Source of the DNA: Verrucomicrobiota bacterium
Lineage (GTDB): Bacteria > Verrucomicrobiota > Verrucomicrobiia > Limisphaerales > J093
Reading direction: 5' to 3'
Length of the DNA: 64,000 bases
NCBI GenBank assembly: GCA_016716505.1
Contig: JADJWF010000004.1
Span: 434,001-498,000, forward strand
Part shown: piece by piece, positions 43,184 to 51,810 of the stretch
Position numbering within the stretch: the stretch's first letter is position 1
Layout: the number at the start of each line of letters is the position of its first letter
Notes under the pieces: generated by a model
The model's input: only the letters and a program-made list of their open reading frames with translations
What the model was told of the DNA's origin: nothing
The model's database searches: none
Translations under genes and position numbers: made by a program

Positions 43184-44206
43184 TCACTCCTTTTCCTGCG
43201 CGGCGTTCGCTGATTCCACACGGCGGATCGCTGCCGCCCGCTCCTTTTCGTCAATGCTCCGGGCGAGACGTTTCGCCATGACCTCGTACTGCGGATGCTT
43301 CACGCGCCGGAGATGTTCGCGAGCTTCGGCAAATCGGCCCTTGTTACCGCAGAGGCGGGCGAGGTGGACGTACACGCCCTCCCGTTCAAGGTCGTCCCGG
43401 GCGATCTTTTCGGCGTAGCGCCAGGCGACGATGGCCTCCTCGAAAAGCTTCTGCTCGGCTGCGATTCTGGCCGCGGGATCCAGCGTCGGTTCCGGCTCCA
43501 ACTGGTAATAGAGTTGAGCCACATCGGTCGCCAGCGGGTAATCGGAGGGGTTCAGTTCGAGGGCTTTGCGGTAGTGCTTGAGGGCGCGCCGGAAAACCTG
43601 CTGATCGTCCGCCAGGGCGTAGTACTCCTTGGCGTCCTTGCGGAAGATGGAGACGAGGATGCCCAGATTCTGGTGATAGACCGACTGGGCCGGATTAAGT
43701 TCGATCGCTTTCTCGAGGTACTCGAAGGCCTTGGTGACCGGGCCGCGATGGCTGTAGATGTCGGCGAGGTTGTTCCACGCCGCAGGGTTCTTGGGGTCCA
43801 ACTCGCGGGCCTTCTCCCACTGTTCGAGCGCCTCGGTCTCCTTGCCCTGGTCGTTGAGGAAGCTGCCGTAGGCCAGCCGGGCCCCGACGTGCCGCGGATG
43901 GCGCAAGATGAACTCCTCGTAAGCGTCCTGAACGGGTTTGAGCCGCTGTTCGATGCGCAGGGGCAACGTGGCGGACCCGACCCCGCCCTGCTCCAGGTCC
44001 GCCATGTCCTGTTTGATCCAGGCGTCCACCTCGTCGTGGGCGGCTTCGTCTTTCTCCATCAGCGCGCGGAACTCCCGCGCCACGGGGTCGGTGGGGTCGG
44101 TGACGGGAAGCTGAATACCGGTCGTCCGCGCGACGACATTGCTGATGGCGGTCACCTGGTTGGTGGCCATCAGGGCACTGAGCAAGCCGATCAACAATTC
44201 GTTCAC
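43184..44206 (-). CDS. TPR protein with N-terminal hydrophobic segment
   Basis: A 340-residue protein starting at GTG. After a hydrophobic N-terminus (LLIGLLSALMATNQVTA) that may be a signal peptide or anchor, it is built from TPRs: YEEFILRHPRHVGARLAYGSFL, WEKARELDPKNPAAWNNLADIY, YLEKAIELNPAQSVYHQNLGIL, HYRKALELNPSDYPLATDVA. It probably acts as a periplasmic protein-interaction scaffold. A TAGATT on the minus strand (44213-44218) ends 6 nt before the GTG. It is convergent with the Nudix gene. Confidence 0.75.
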   Translation of the reverse strand: MNELLIGLLSALMATNQVTAISNVVARTTGIQLPVTDPTDPVAREFRALMEKDEAAHDEVDAWIKQDMADLEQGGVGSATLPLRIEQRLKPVQDAYEEFILRHPRHVGARLAYGSFLNDQGKETEALEQWEKARELDPKNPAAWNNLADIYSHRGPVTKAFEYLEKAIELNPAQSVYHQNLGILVSIFRKDAKEYYALADDQQVFRRALKHYRKALELNPSDYPLATDVAQLYYQLEPEPTLDPAARIAAEQKLFEEAIVAWRYAEKIARDDLEREGVYVHLARLCGNKGRFAEAREHLRRVKHPQYEVMAKRLARSIDEKERAAAIRRVESANAAQEKE

Positions 44207-44282
44207 CCGCTGAATCTAGCAGCCGGCCGCTCGCGCACCAGTCAATCTGGCCAGCTTGCGGCGACGGCCAGACCGACGCCTC

Positions 44283-44763
44283 CTACTCGACCTCGATCCA
44301 TCGCACGGCCCACGGCAGGTCGCCCGCGCGCCCCAAGACGGTCGGGTTTGAACTGTCCGCATTGGCGAGGATCAATTGGCCCTGCTCGCCGTAGCGGTTG
44401 CCGTCCAAAAACTCCGACCGCCGCCGCGCGCCGATACAGCAGGCGCGTCCCATCGCGGGAAAACTGCGGCGAGAACCCGCTCTAGGCAGGGGTACTCGTC
44501 AGCGGAGCCACAGCCGATCCATCCGGCCGACAGCGGAAAAGGTCCCAATCACCGGCTGGCGACCGGGCACCGAAGACGAGCCAGCCCCGGTCTCGAACCT
44601 CGGCGGCGAGGGCGGCGATTTCAGGCGGGCTGGCCTGATCCCCGGTCAGCGACAAGACGCCTGCGGGGAATCCGCCGATGAGCCACCAGGTGGCGTGACC
44701 GTGGGAGAGAGCCGGTTGAGCCGGGCGTTTCTTTTGGTGTCCGCCAGCGGGAGGGCATGACTT
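44283..44763 (-). pseudogene. Broken PD40/TolB-like beta-propeller gene
   Basis: The minus strand carries a frame (WWLIGGFPAGVLSLTGDQAS, then GDWDLFRCRPDGSAVAPLTS) interrupted by an in-frame TAG at 44482-44484. It resumes at once as FSPQFSRDGTRLLYRR, is shifted by one base near 44418, and ends as LDGNRYGEQGQLILANADSS up to WIEVE and a stop at 44283. The spelling is that of PD40 repeats like those in the 10179-12464 gene. One nonsense and one frameshift mutation make a functional product unlikely, unless they are sequencing errors. Confidence 0.65.
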
Positions 44764-45078
44764 TCATGCGCGCGGGAGAAGCCCCTCTTCGCTCAAGATC
44801 AGGAGAACGGAAGGAGATTCCGGGTGGAATCCCGCTTCGTCGCTCGCGCCGGCCGCAGCCCGGCGAATGCCCGCGACGGGCACGCGCAAATGGCTGCGGC
44901 GGCAGGCGAATCTCGCGCCCCATCGCAAGAGGCGCCGAAAAGTCCGCGCGGAGCAATGACGAGCCGTCGAGGACACGCTGGTGGTGTATCCCGATTGAGT
45001 GTTGGTGTCGGATGCTTCCAGCGGAAGTGAAGATACATCCCGCTGGGAGCCGCGGCACGCAATAGCCGCCGGTCGCCT
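44764..45078. other. Stretch without a supported gene upstream of the broken PD40 gene
   Basis: About 315 nt between the PD40 relic and the pyrD terminator. Several short frames exist on both strands, but none has recognisable domains. It may be further decayed sequence of the same lost gene. Confidence 0.4.
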
Positions 45079-45110
45079 AAAAAACCGGTGGCCGCCGCGA
45101 GGTCACCGGT
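45079..45110 (-). terminator. Rho-independent terminator of pyrD
   Basis: On the minus strand ACCGGTG pairs with CACCGGT (7 bp, 13-nt GC-rich loop) and is followed by six T residues. The first arm overlaps the pyrD stop codon. Confidence 0.75.
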
Positions 45111-46017
45111 CGGTGATGACGGAACCAACTATTTCCCGAACGTCCCGGATCCCCTTGCGCTCCATGAACGACCGAATTCCGGCAATCACTTGCAGAGCGG
45201 TTTGCGGCTCGTAGAAATTCGCCGTGCCCACGGCGACCGCGCTGGCACCCGCCATGAGAAACTCGATGGCGTCGGTGGCATCCTGGATTCCCCCCATCCC
45301 GATGATCGGAATCTTCACCGCCTTCGCTGCCTCCCAGACCAACTTGATGGCGATGGGTTTGATGCAGGGACCCGTCAGCCCGCCGGTGACATTCGCCAGC
45401 TTCGGCTGGCGGGTCTCAACATCAATCGCCATGGCCGGATAGCTGTTGGTCACCGCGAGTGCGTCGCTGCCAGCCTCCTCCGCCGCCCGCGCGTAGGGGG
45501 CGATACTGACCACGTTGGGGCTGAGCTTGGTGATCAACGGCAGCCGGGTCGCGCGGCGGCAGGCGGCCACCACCTGGCTCAGCAGCTTGCAGTCGGTGCC
45601 AAATTGCGCGCCGCCTTCCTTGATGTTGGGGCAGGAGACATTGAGTTCGAGGGCACCAACTCCCTCCAGTGCGTCGAAGCGCCGGGCGACTTCGGCGTAT
45701 TCCTCAACCGTGGTACCCCAGATGTTGATGATGGTGGGGACGGTGAGTTCCTTGAGGAAGGGCCAGTACTTGGCGATGAAACCATCAACCCCTGGTCCTT
45801 GCAGCCCGATGGCGTTCAACATGCCGCTCGCCACCTCGGCGGTCCGCGGCGTGGGATTGCCCCGGACGGGCCCCAGACAAATTCCTTTGACCGTGACCGC
45901 GCCGAGTTGGTTGAGGTCCAGCAGCCGCGCATACTCGACCCCGTAACCAAAGGTGCCCGAGGCAACGGTGACCGGGTTCTGCATCCGCAGCGCGCCAATC
46001 TGCACCGCGAGATTCAC
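45103..46017 (-). CDS. pyrD: Dihydroorotate dehydrogenase, class 1B catalytic subunit
   Basis: Oxidises dihydroorotate to orotate in pyrimidine synthesis. The 304-residue FMN TIM-barrel protein shows NPVTVASGTFGYGVEY, KGICLGPVRGNPTPR, the catalytic Cys in LELNVSCPNIKEGG (class 1 enzymes use Cys), ALAVTNSYPAMAIDVET, and GMGGIQDATDAIEFLMAGASAV. The start is GTG at 46017, overlapping the pyrK stop by 4 nt (GTGA). That proves coupling with the partner subunit and supports the NAD-dependent 1B type. It is followed by a strong terminator. Confidence 0.94.
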   Translation of the reverse strand: MNLAVQIGALRMQNPVTVASGTFGYGVEYARLLDLNQLGAVTVKGICLGPVRGNPTPRTAEVASGMLNAIGLQGPGVDGFIAKYWPFLKELTVPTIINIWGTTVEEYAEVARRFDALEGVGALELNVSCPNIKEGGAQFGTDCKLLSQVVAACRRATRLPLITKLSPNVVSIAPYARAAEEAGSDALAVTNSYPAMAIDVETRQPKLANVTGGLTGPCIKPIAIKLVWEAAKAVKIPIIGMGGIQDATDAIEFLMAGASAVAVGTANFYEPQTALQVIAGIRSFMERKGIRDVREIVGSVITDR

Positions 46018-46799
46018 CGGGGCACCTCCCAGAGAACCTCCTTTGAATCGAACACGGGCCCCTCGGTGCAGGTGCGCTGATACTCCCAGCCGTCCGCGGA
46101 CTTGACGGGGATGACGCAGGTCAGACAGACGCCCACACCGCAACACATGTGCTCATCCATCGAGAGTTCCGCAGGCACGTCGAAGTCGTCGGCAATGCGC
46201 GCCACCGCCTTGAGCATCGGTGTGGGGCCGCACGCGAATAATCGTTTTCGCTTCGCGTCGCGACGCAGTTCCGTCACGAGCGGTTCGGTCACCAATCCTC
46301 GGTGCCCATAGCTTCCGTCCTCAGTGGTGGCGCAAACGTCCCAACCCAGCGCTCGGAATTCCTGCTCGCAGAGGATGTCCACCCGCCGACGCCCGCCGAC
46401 AAATACGACGCCCGGTCGCGGTGAGCGTTGCGCAAGGAGGTACATTGCGGCCATGCCATAGCCGCCCGCGACCAACAGGGGCTTCTCGCCAGACGATTTC
46501 GGAACCGTGAATCCGTGACCAAGGGGGCCAAGGGCGCCGAGCTGATCGCCGGCTTGCATTCGGGAGAGAACGGCAGTGCCTTTGCCGACGACCTTGTAGA
46601 GGATCGAAAGGTTGTCCCCAGCCGCCTGAAAGACGCTGAATGGACGCCGGAGCAACGCGTCCCGCATCGGCAGGATGCGGATGTGGACAAACTGGCCGGG
46701 CTGAACCCGGCGGGCAATCTCGGGGGCGAGAAGCGTCAGGCGAAAATACGCGCCGACTTCACGCTCATTGGCGAGAATTTGAACCAATTCCTCGAGCAT
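46014..46799 (-). CDS. pyrK: Dihydroorotate dehydrogenase electron-transfer subunit
   Basis: A 261-residue FAD/[2Fe-2S] protein that passes electrons from PyrD to NAD+. Visible are the FAD-binding LLRRPFSVFQAAG, the NAD region PLLVAGGYGMAAMYLL, ACGPTPMLKAV, and the 2Fe-2S cysteines in EHMCCGVGVCLTCVIP plus the last one in YQRTCTEGPVF. The gene overlaps pyrD by 4 nt. It lies 116 nt downstream of the BY-kinase gene on the same strand but is functionally separate. Confidence 0.93.
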   Translation of the reverse strand: MLEELVQILANEREVGAYFRLTLLAPEIARRVQPGQFVHIRILPMRDALLRRPFSVFQAAGDNLSILYKVVGKGTAVLSRMQAGDQLGALGPLGHGFTVPKSSGEKPLLVAGGYGMAAMYLLAQRSPRPGVVFVGGRRRVDILCEQEFRALGWDVCATTEDGSYGHRGLVTEPLVTELRRDAKRKRLFACGPTPMLKAVARIADDFDVPAELSMDEHMCCGVGVCLTCVIPVKSADGWEYQRTCTEGPVFDSKEVLWEVPR

Positions 46800-46915
46800 C
46801 CGAGATACTCCCGACCAAACCCAGCGACTGCCATCTCCGACACCGGATCTGTCGTTGCTGGAAAGCCCTCTCCTTCAAGTCCGGCGTGAGGCCGAACGAA
46901 CAACCAGTGCGGCGG

Positions 46916-49093
46916 TCAGGCTTTTGCGCTGGTTTCAGGCTGAGCTTCCGGTTTCTTCGTTTCGGGCGCGGCTGTGGTCCGGGTCCGGTAGTAACCGGAG
47001 TAGTAGCGATTCTGGTAGTAGTAGTAGGAGTAGTAGTAAGAGTCCCGGCCCTCGAAATCAATGTCGTTCAACAACACCCCGCAAATGTGGATGCCCGCCT
47101 CCTGCATGCGCTGCACGCTCTTGCGGGCGTGATCGCGGCGGACCTTGTTGAATTTGGACACGAACACCACGCCGTCTGCGAGTGCGGACAGCACGAGGGG
47201 ATCACTGACGGCCGAGACGGGCGGACAATCCATCACAATCCGGTCGTAACGCCGACCCAACTCTTGCAACAGTTGAATCATTCGGCGGGACCCGATCAAT
47301 TCGGAAGGTTGGGAAGGTGTGGAACCCACGCAGATGACATCAAGGTTGGGTACCTCCGAGGTGTGAATCAACTCGTCAATGTTGTTCACCTTCTCGGTGA
47401 GATAGGCCGACAAACCGACCGGGCTGTGCAACTGATACGCCTTTTGGACCGACGGGCGGCGCAAGTCCGCGTCAATCAGCAGCGTGCGCATTCCAGTCTG
47501 GGCGATGACGACCGCCAAATTGGAGGCCACCAGTGACTTGCCCTCCGAAGGAATCGTACTGGTGACGGTCACGAACTTCAGCTTGTTGCCCCGGCTGCCC
47601 AGCGATATGGCGGCTCGCACCGTGCGGAAACTCTCTGCGGCGTTGGATTGAGGGTGGAGATGGGAGTTGAGATAGCGCTCGACGATGCTGTTGGACTTGA
47701 TGTTGGGCACGTACCCGAGAAAGGGCAGGCGGAGATAGGTCTCCACGTCGTCCTGACTCTTGATGGAGTCGTCGAGGTAGTTCACGAACAACGCCAGACC
47801 GATCGAGGCTACCACCGCCAGGAACATCCCCAGAAGGATGGTCAGCACCACGTTGGGTTTGGCGGGACGAACCGGCACCGAGGCTTCGTCCACGATGCGA
47901 ATGTTGTTCGCCTTGTCCTTCTGGACCATCTCAATCTCCTTCATCTTGCCGAGGACCAGGTTGAACAACGCCTTGCTGGTCTCCGCCTTGCGGCTGAGCA
48001 CGTCGTACTGCATTTTGGCCCGACTCCACTCGGTTTGGCGCGCCTCCCATTCCGCCACCAAACTTGCCAGGCTCTCCTCCTGGGATTTGGCCACCATCGC
48101 TTCGCTCCGCACGGTTACCGCGATTTGCTGGGCGGCACGCTCAATCGCGCCCCGGGCCTCGGCAATCCGGGAACGGACTTGGATGACACTCGGGTGCTTG
48201 TCCTTATAGCGTTGCAGGAGGCCGGCGAGTTCGTTTTCGAGAGCTGCCACCTGCGTCTGAAGCTGCTTGATCTGTGGGTCCACCGCGATGGCCGGGAAGG
48301 TGTCGAGCGTCTTTCCGGCAGCGACATGCCTCTCAATCTCAGCCGCGATCGCTTGGGAACTCTGGGCGCGCGACTTGGCCTCGGCGTAGCGGGCTTGCGA
48401 CTGACTGAGCGCTTCGGCGATGATGTTCATCCGCTCGTCGAAGGAGACAAACTTGGTTTGCGTGCGGTAGTTCTGGATGTCTTCCTCTGCCTTCTGCACA
48501 TCGCGCTCCAAGCCGCTGGCCTGGCTGCGCAGAAAGAACAACATGTCGAGCGTCCGCTTCTGTCGGAGGAGTTGGTTGTTGTCAATGAACTCGTTGGCGA
48601 GCCGGTTCGCGATGGCCGCTGCCTTGCCCGGACTGGTGTGTTCCACCTTGACATCCACCAGACGGCTCAACCGGATGGGCGAAACGGTGATGTCGTCGGC
48701 CACCGCCTGGGCCACGTCGAGCTTCTTGTTGTACCGCGAGTCTTCGGTGAGCTTCTCCTTTTTGATGACGGCTTCAATCAGGCTGCGGCTGAGGAGGTTC
48801 TTGTACTGGGTCTGGAGGTAATCCTGATCCATCGTGGACATGCTGACCACCACGTCCCGCAGATTCAGCGAACTTTCGGCCTCCCGGTCAATCTGGAGCC
48901 GGACGACCGCCTGGTAAACCTTTGGAGCCGTGTACAGGTACACGAGACAAAGCGCCAGCACCGACACGAACGAGGCGATTACCAGCCACCTTCGTTCGAG
49001 AATAACATGCCAGTAATGACGAAGTTGGGGGCTGGCGGCAATGCCGGCCTCCGACTGTCCCTCCGGAGCAACGGACTGGGGCGAGTACTGCAT
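46916..49093 (-). CDS. Polysaccharide co-polymerase with bacterial tyrosine kinase domain (Wzc-like)
   Basis: A 725-residue inner-membrane protein controlling exopolysaccharide chain length and export. It has an N-terminal membrane span (about 36-54), a Wzz-type periplasmic region with long coiled coils (about 180-400), a second span (about 415-435, VVLTILLGMFLAVVASIGLALFV), and a cytoplasmic BY-kinase domain. The kinase has Walker A PSEGKSLVASN (Lys519), Walker A' LLIDADLRRPS and Walker B IVMDCPPVSAV. The C-terminus carries a tyrosine cluster (DSYYYSYYYY, then NRYYSGYY), the autophosphorylation site. It is 14 nt downstream of the Wza-like gene in one operon. Confidence 0.93.
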   Translation of the reverse strand: MQYSPQSVAPEGQSEAGIAASPQLRHYWHVILERRWLVIASFVSVLALCLVYLYTAPKVYQAVVRLQIDREAESSLNLRDVVVSMSTMDQDYLQTQYKNLLSRSLIEAVIKKEKLTEDSRYNKKLDVAQAVADDITVSPIRLSRLVDVKVEHTSPGKAAAIANRLANEFIDNNQLLRQKRTLDMLFFLRSQASGLERDVQKAEEDIQNYRTQTKFVSFDERMNIIAEALSQSQARYAEAKSRAQSSQAIAAEIERHVAAGKTLDTFPAIAVDPQIKQLQTQVAALENELAGLLQRYKDKHPSVIQVRSRIAEARGAIERAAQQIAVTVRSEAMVAKSQEESLASLVAEWEARQTEWSRAKMQYDVLSRKAETSKALFNLVLGKMKEIEMVQKDKANNIRIVDEASVPVRPAKPNVVLTILLGMFLAVVASIGLALFVNYLDDSIKSQDDVETYLRLPFLGYVPNIKSNSIVERYLNSHLHPQSNAAESFRTVRAAISLGSRGNKLKFVTVTSTIPSEGKSLVASNLAVVIAQTGMRTLLIDADLRRPSVQKAYQLHSPVGLSAYLTEKVNNIDELIHTSEVPNLDVICVGSTPSQPSELIGSRRMIQLLQELGRRYDRIVMDCPPVSAVSDPLVLSALADGVVFVSKFNKVRRDHARKSVQRMQEAGIHICGVLLNDIDFEGRDSYYYSYYYYQNRYYSGYYRTRTTAAPETKKPEAQPETSAKA

Positions 49094-49107
49094 AAATGTC
49101 GAACCGA

Positions 49108-49752
49108 CTAAATCACACTTTCTCTGACTTCAATGATGTCACCGGGCTGCACCCAGATCTTCTTGTTCGGATCGGACTCCTTCTTCAAATCATCAATCGA
49201 AAGCGAAATCGTGACGCCGTTCCGGGTGAAGTTGACCCGGTTCCGGGCGAGTCGGGTCGTGCCATTGGCAAAGGCGATGGCCTCCAAAATGTCGATTCGC
49301 CGCTCGCTCGGGATGGCCACCGGTCCGGGACGGTTCACCTGCCCGATGACGTACACGAATTCCTGCCGGTAATCTTTTACGGTGACGATCACTTGCGGAT
49401 CCACGAAGTAGTCCACCATTAGGGCCTGCCGCAGGCGTTCGGCAAACTCGGGCGGCGTCAGGTCTTTTGCCATTACGGCCCCGACGAAGGGAAAGAAGAC
49501 GGACCCGCTCGATGAGACGCGGAACTCCGTTTGAAGATCGCGCTCGCCGACGATCGTGATCAGGAGCAAGTCTTGGGGCGCGATCCGGCGGTCATCCGGC
49601 GACGCGGGTGCGGCAGCCGGCCCTTGAGCGCTCACGCCGATAACCAGCGCCATGGCTAGGAACCCAACCCAGCGTCCGAGCCGTCTCCCTTCGACCCAGC
49701 CTCTGAAATCAGAAGCCGAACGTCGCAAAAACCGAAACCCGATTGTAATCAT
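49108..49752 (-). CDS. Polysaccharide export outer-membrane protein (Wza/SLBB type)
   Basis: A 214-residue exported protein. After a basic and hydrophobic leader (RWVGFLAMALVIGVSAQG) come the polysaccharide-export domain (RIAPQDLLLITIVGERDL, then the FPFVGAVMAKDLTPPEFAERL segment) and one SLBB-like repeat (VYVIGQVNRPGPVAIPSERRIDILEAI). It ends VQPGDIIEVRESVI. It is shorter than E. coli Wza (about 380 residues), as in many minimal export systems. The ATG at 49752 has GGAG 9 nt upstream and overlaps the end of the barrel gene by 44 nt. Confidence 0.85.
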   Translation of the reverse strand: MITIGFRFLRRSASDFRGWVEGRRLGRWVGFLAMALVIGVSAQGPAAAPASPDDRRIAPQDLLLITIVGERDLQTEFRVSSSGSVFFPFVGAVMAKDLTPPEFAERLRQALMVDYFVDPQVIVTVKDYRQEFVYVIGQVNRPGPVAIPSERRIDILEAIAFANGTTRLARNRVNFTRNGVTISLSIDDLKKESDPNKKIWVQPGDIIEVRESVI

Positions 49753-50980
49753 AATCCGAAGCTCCGCTGCCACTATAAGAACTCGATCCGTATTCGTAGG
49801 AGGCACCGACGTTCATCCAAAGCTTGATCTGGTAGGAGGTGTTCAAACCGACGCGATAGAATTCGCCATCCCGAATGACACCTCCCGTGGCATATCCGTT
49901 CAAGATGTAGCTGCCCGAGATCCCAATTGTCAAGGGATGCGCCGCGCCGAACCGGCCCGTAACTCCCGCCGTTAACGAATCTTGGATGTACACCAACACC
50001 ATCCGGCGGCTGGGATCTCCCCCGGCCGTAGTTCCCTGGGGTGAGACGCTGATATCGTGTCGGTAACCCAAGTTCGCCGAAATTTTCTCGGTGATCGGGG
50101 CACTGAAGGAGATTTCACCGGTGGGCTCGGTCAAGTCCGTCTCCCCTATCTCGTCCCAAACCGTCTGAACACCCACCTTCGCCGTTCCGGTCAGGCGTGA
50201 AAACACCTGGCCGGTGACTCCGATGGACCCACCGGCCGAATCGGCGTCTCCGACCTCGGGCTGCAGGACGGAATTGGGGTCGGTCAGCCACTGGCCATAG
50301 AACCCCTCGGCGAGGAGCCGCGTCTTGGGCGTGATCTTGTAAGTCGTTCCTGCAAAGGCCCGCCACTGGAAGAGGTCGTAGTATCGGAAGACCGCTCCCC
50401 CGGTATCGTAGTCGGTCAAACGAATGTCCCCCCGAACGTACGGCTCCGTCTTCTCCGAGAGGGCGTACGACACAGTCGCTGAAATGGGTACGTAAAGCCG
50501 GTCCACCTTGCCAACGGGAAGGAATATCCCATCTTGCGTGGCCTCGTAGCCACCCAGAATCCCCGTGAGGTACTGAAACCCGGCGTTCGCTCCCACGCGC
50601 ACTCGGGTCCAGTTCAGCGATGCATCGAAGCTGAACAAGTGGTCCGTGGAATCCTGGCTCGTGTTTTCCGCGTAAAAACGGCTGGTCAAATCGTAGCCCA
50701 CCGTCAGTCGGTGCTGGGTGTCCAGCGATCCAATCCGGAAATCCACCCCGGGACGCAGGAGAAACAAGAAGTCGTCCACCCTCGGCTGCGGCAGGAAGAA
50801 GATGTTGTCATCGTACTGCCCCATCAACTGGAGCGACGGTCGGACCACAACCGGCCCCACACTGAAGGCAAACAGATCCCTGGGCTCAAAGGCCCGGCCC
50901 GTCGTCGCCGAAACCATGAGGCCAGCCAAGGTTATCGCCGGCCATAACCCTTTGCAATTGTTGAACTTCAATGATTCCAT
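49709..50980 (-). CDS. Outer-membrane beta-barrel protein of the polysaccharide locus
   Basis: A 423-residue protein with a signal peptide (about 1-30, AITLAGLMVSATTGRAFE). The rest is rich in alternating hydrophobic/polar beta strands with aromatic ends (RLTVGYDLTSRFYAEN, VGANAGFQYLTGILGG, AGTTYKITPKTRLLAEGFYG, VGASYEYGSSSYSGSGA). It ends in Phe (FATFGF), typical of an outer-membrane barrel recognised by BamA. It resembles EpsL-like barrels found with exopolysaccharide genes. It is the first gene of the barrel / Wza / BY-kinase unit. ATG 50980 is preferred over a longer frame. Confidence 0.78.
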   Translation of the reverse strand: MESLKFNNCKGLWPAITLAGLMVSATTGRAFEPRDLFAFSVGPVVVRPSLQLMGQYDDNIFFLPQPRVDDFLFLLRPGVDFRIGSLDTQHRLTVGYDLTSRFYAENTSQDSTDHLFSFDASLNWTRVRVGANAGFQYLTGILGGYEATQDGIFLPVGKVDRLYVPISATVSYALSEKTEPYVRGDIRLTDYDTGGAVFRYYDLFQWRAFAGTTYKITPKTRLLAEGFYGQWLTDPNSVLQPEVGDADSAGGSIGVTGQVFSRLTGTAKVGVQTVWDEIGETDLTEPTGEISFSAPITEKISANLGYRHDISVSPQGTTAGGDPSRRMVLVYIQDSLTAGVTGRFGAAHPLTIGISGSYILNGYATGGVIRDGEFYRVGLNTSYQIKLWMNVGASYEYGSSSYSGSGASDYDYNRVSVFATFGF

Positions 50981-51810
50981 GATCGCTTGACGGCTTCGAT
51001 GGACTGCCCAATTCACCCCGAAAAGCCCGACCTGCCGCCACCCGGTGGGTCACCCACAGCCTGCGGACAAGCCTCGCGCTTCCCTTCCATTCTTCGCTAC
51101 TTGCGGCGACCGTGAAGGAGGCTCGCTTGCCCGTCAAGCCGCCTTTCCGACGCTCCCACCTCGGAGCGGACGGGCGTTGGGGCCGGCTCCGGTGACGCCA
51201 GAAGCGTTCCAGACAAGTCAGGGTTTGCTCGTGCCCACGGATGCAAACTTGGCCGGAGCGGATGAACCCGATGAATTCCGCCAGTCAAGTTGCTCCCGCT
51301 CACCATTGGTGCGTCTGTGGCGCCGGGGATCCGAGCCGAACCGGGCGAAAACAGGTGTTGATATGGAACTCCGCGCCTACGTTTCGGTGCTTCGCACAGT
51401 GCAACGTCGGCTTACCCATGCCGACACCGACATTCCCGGGTTCGGGCTTGCATGCGTTCCCCGTTGCCCACTCCAACCGTCAACCCCATTCGTATCGTCA
51501 TCATTCAGGATGATTGAAGTGCCCGCGTTTCGCGCTTGCGCAAATGGACGGCCCTCCTCAACCTTCGAACGCTATGTCAGGGTGTCGGTTGGTCCAGACA
51601 GGCAAGAGGAGGTCTGAGGCATGCGCTCGGGTGAAGAGCCGTCGAGCCCCGCGACACAAAATTCCCGGCCCGGACTTGAAGGCGCGCCCGGTCTCGGGCG
51701 GACCATGCCAGCTTGATCTCTGGCTTCCCCCGGCCGATTCGAGGGCTCGACAAGAGACCACCCCGAGCATTCCCAGCACCCCGACGTCGCTGCTGCGGGA
51801 TTGGCCAACC
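50981..51810. other. Long non-coding stretch between the polysaccharide genes and the second sigma factor
   Basis: About 830 nt between divergent genes. Frames exist on both strands but lack recognisable domains or normal coding bias. It should hold promoters for the polysaccharide unit and the sigma factor; none is strong by eye. I looked for a c-di-GMP riboswitch core upstream of the polysaccharide genes and did not find one. This is the largest apparently empty region of the window. Confidence 0.45.

Noticed and set aside
46950..47045. Run of short GTAGTA-like repeats
   Set aside because: This is the antisense view of the tyrosine-rich codons at the C-terminus of the BY-kinase, not a DNA repeat or CRISPR.
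50981..51180. Possible c-di-GMP riboswitch upstream of the polysaccharide genes
   Set aside because: The GC-rich stems and a GGGTGACCC-like element do not match the conserved core of the GEMM aptamer.
51514..51810. N-terminal extension of the second sigma factor
   Set aside because: The frame is open, but its residues lack family similarity and normal coding composition; a GTG at 51811 or 51853 is more likely.
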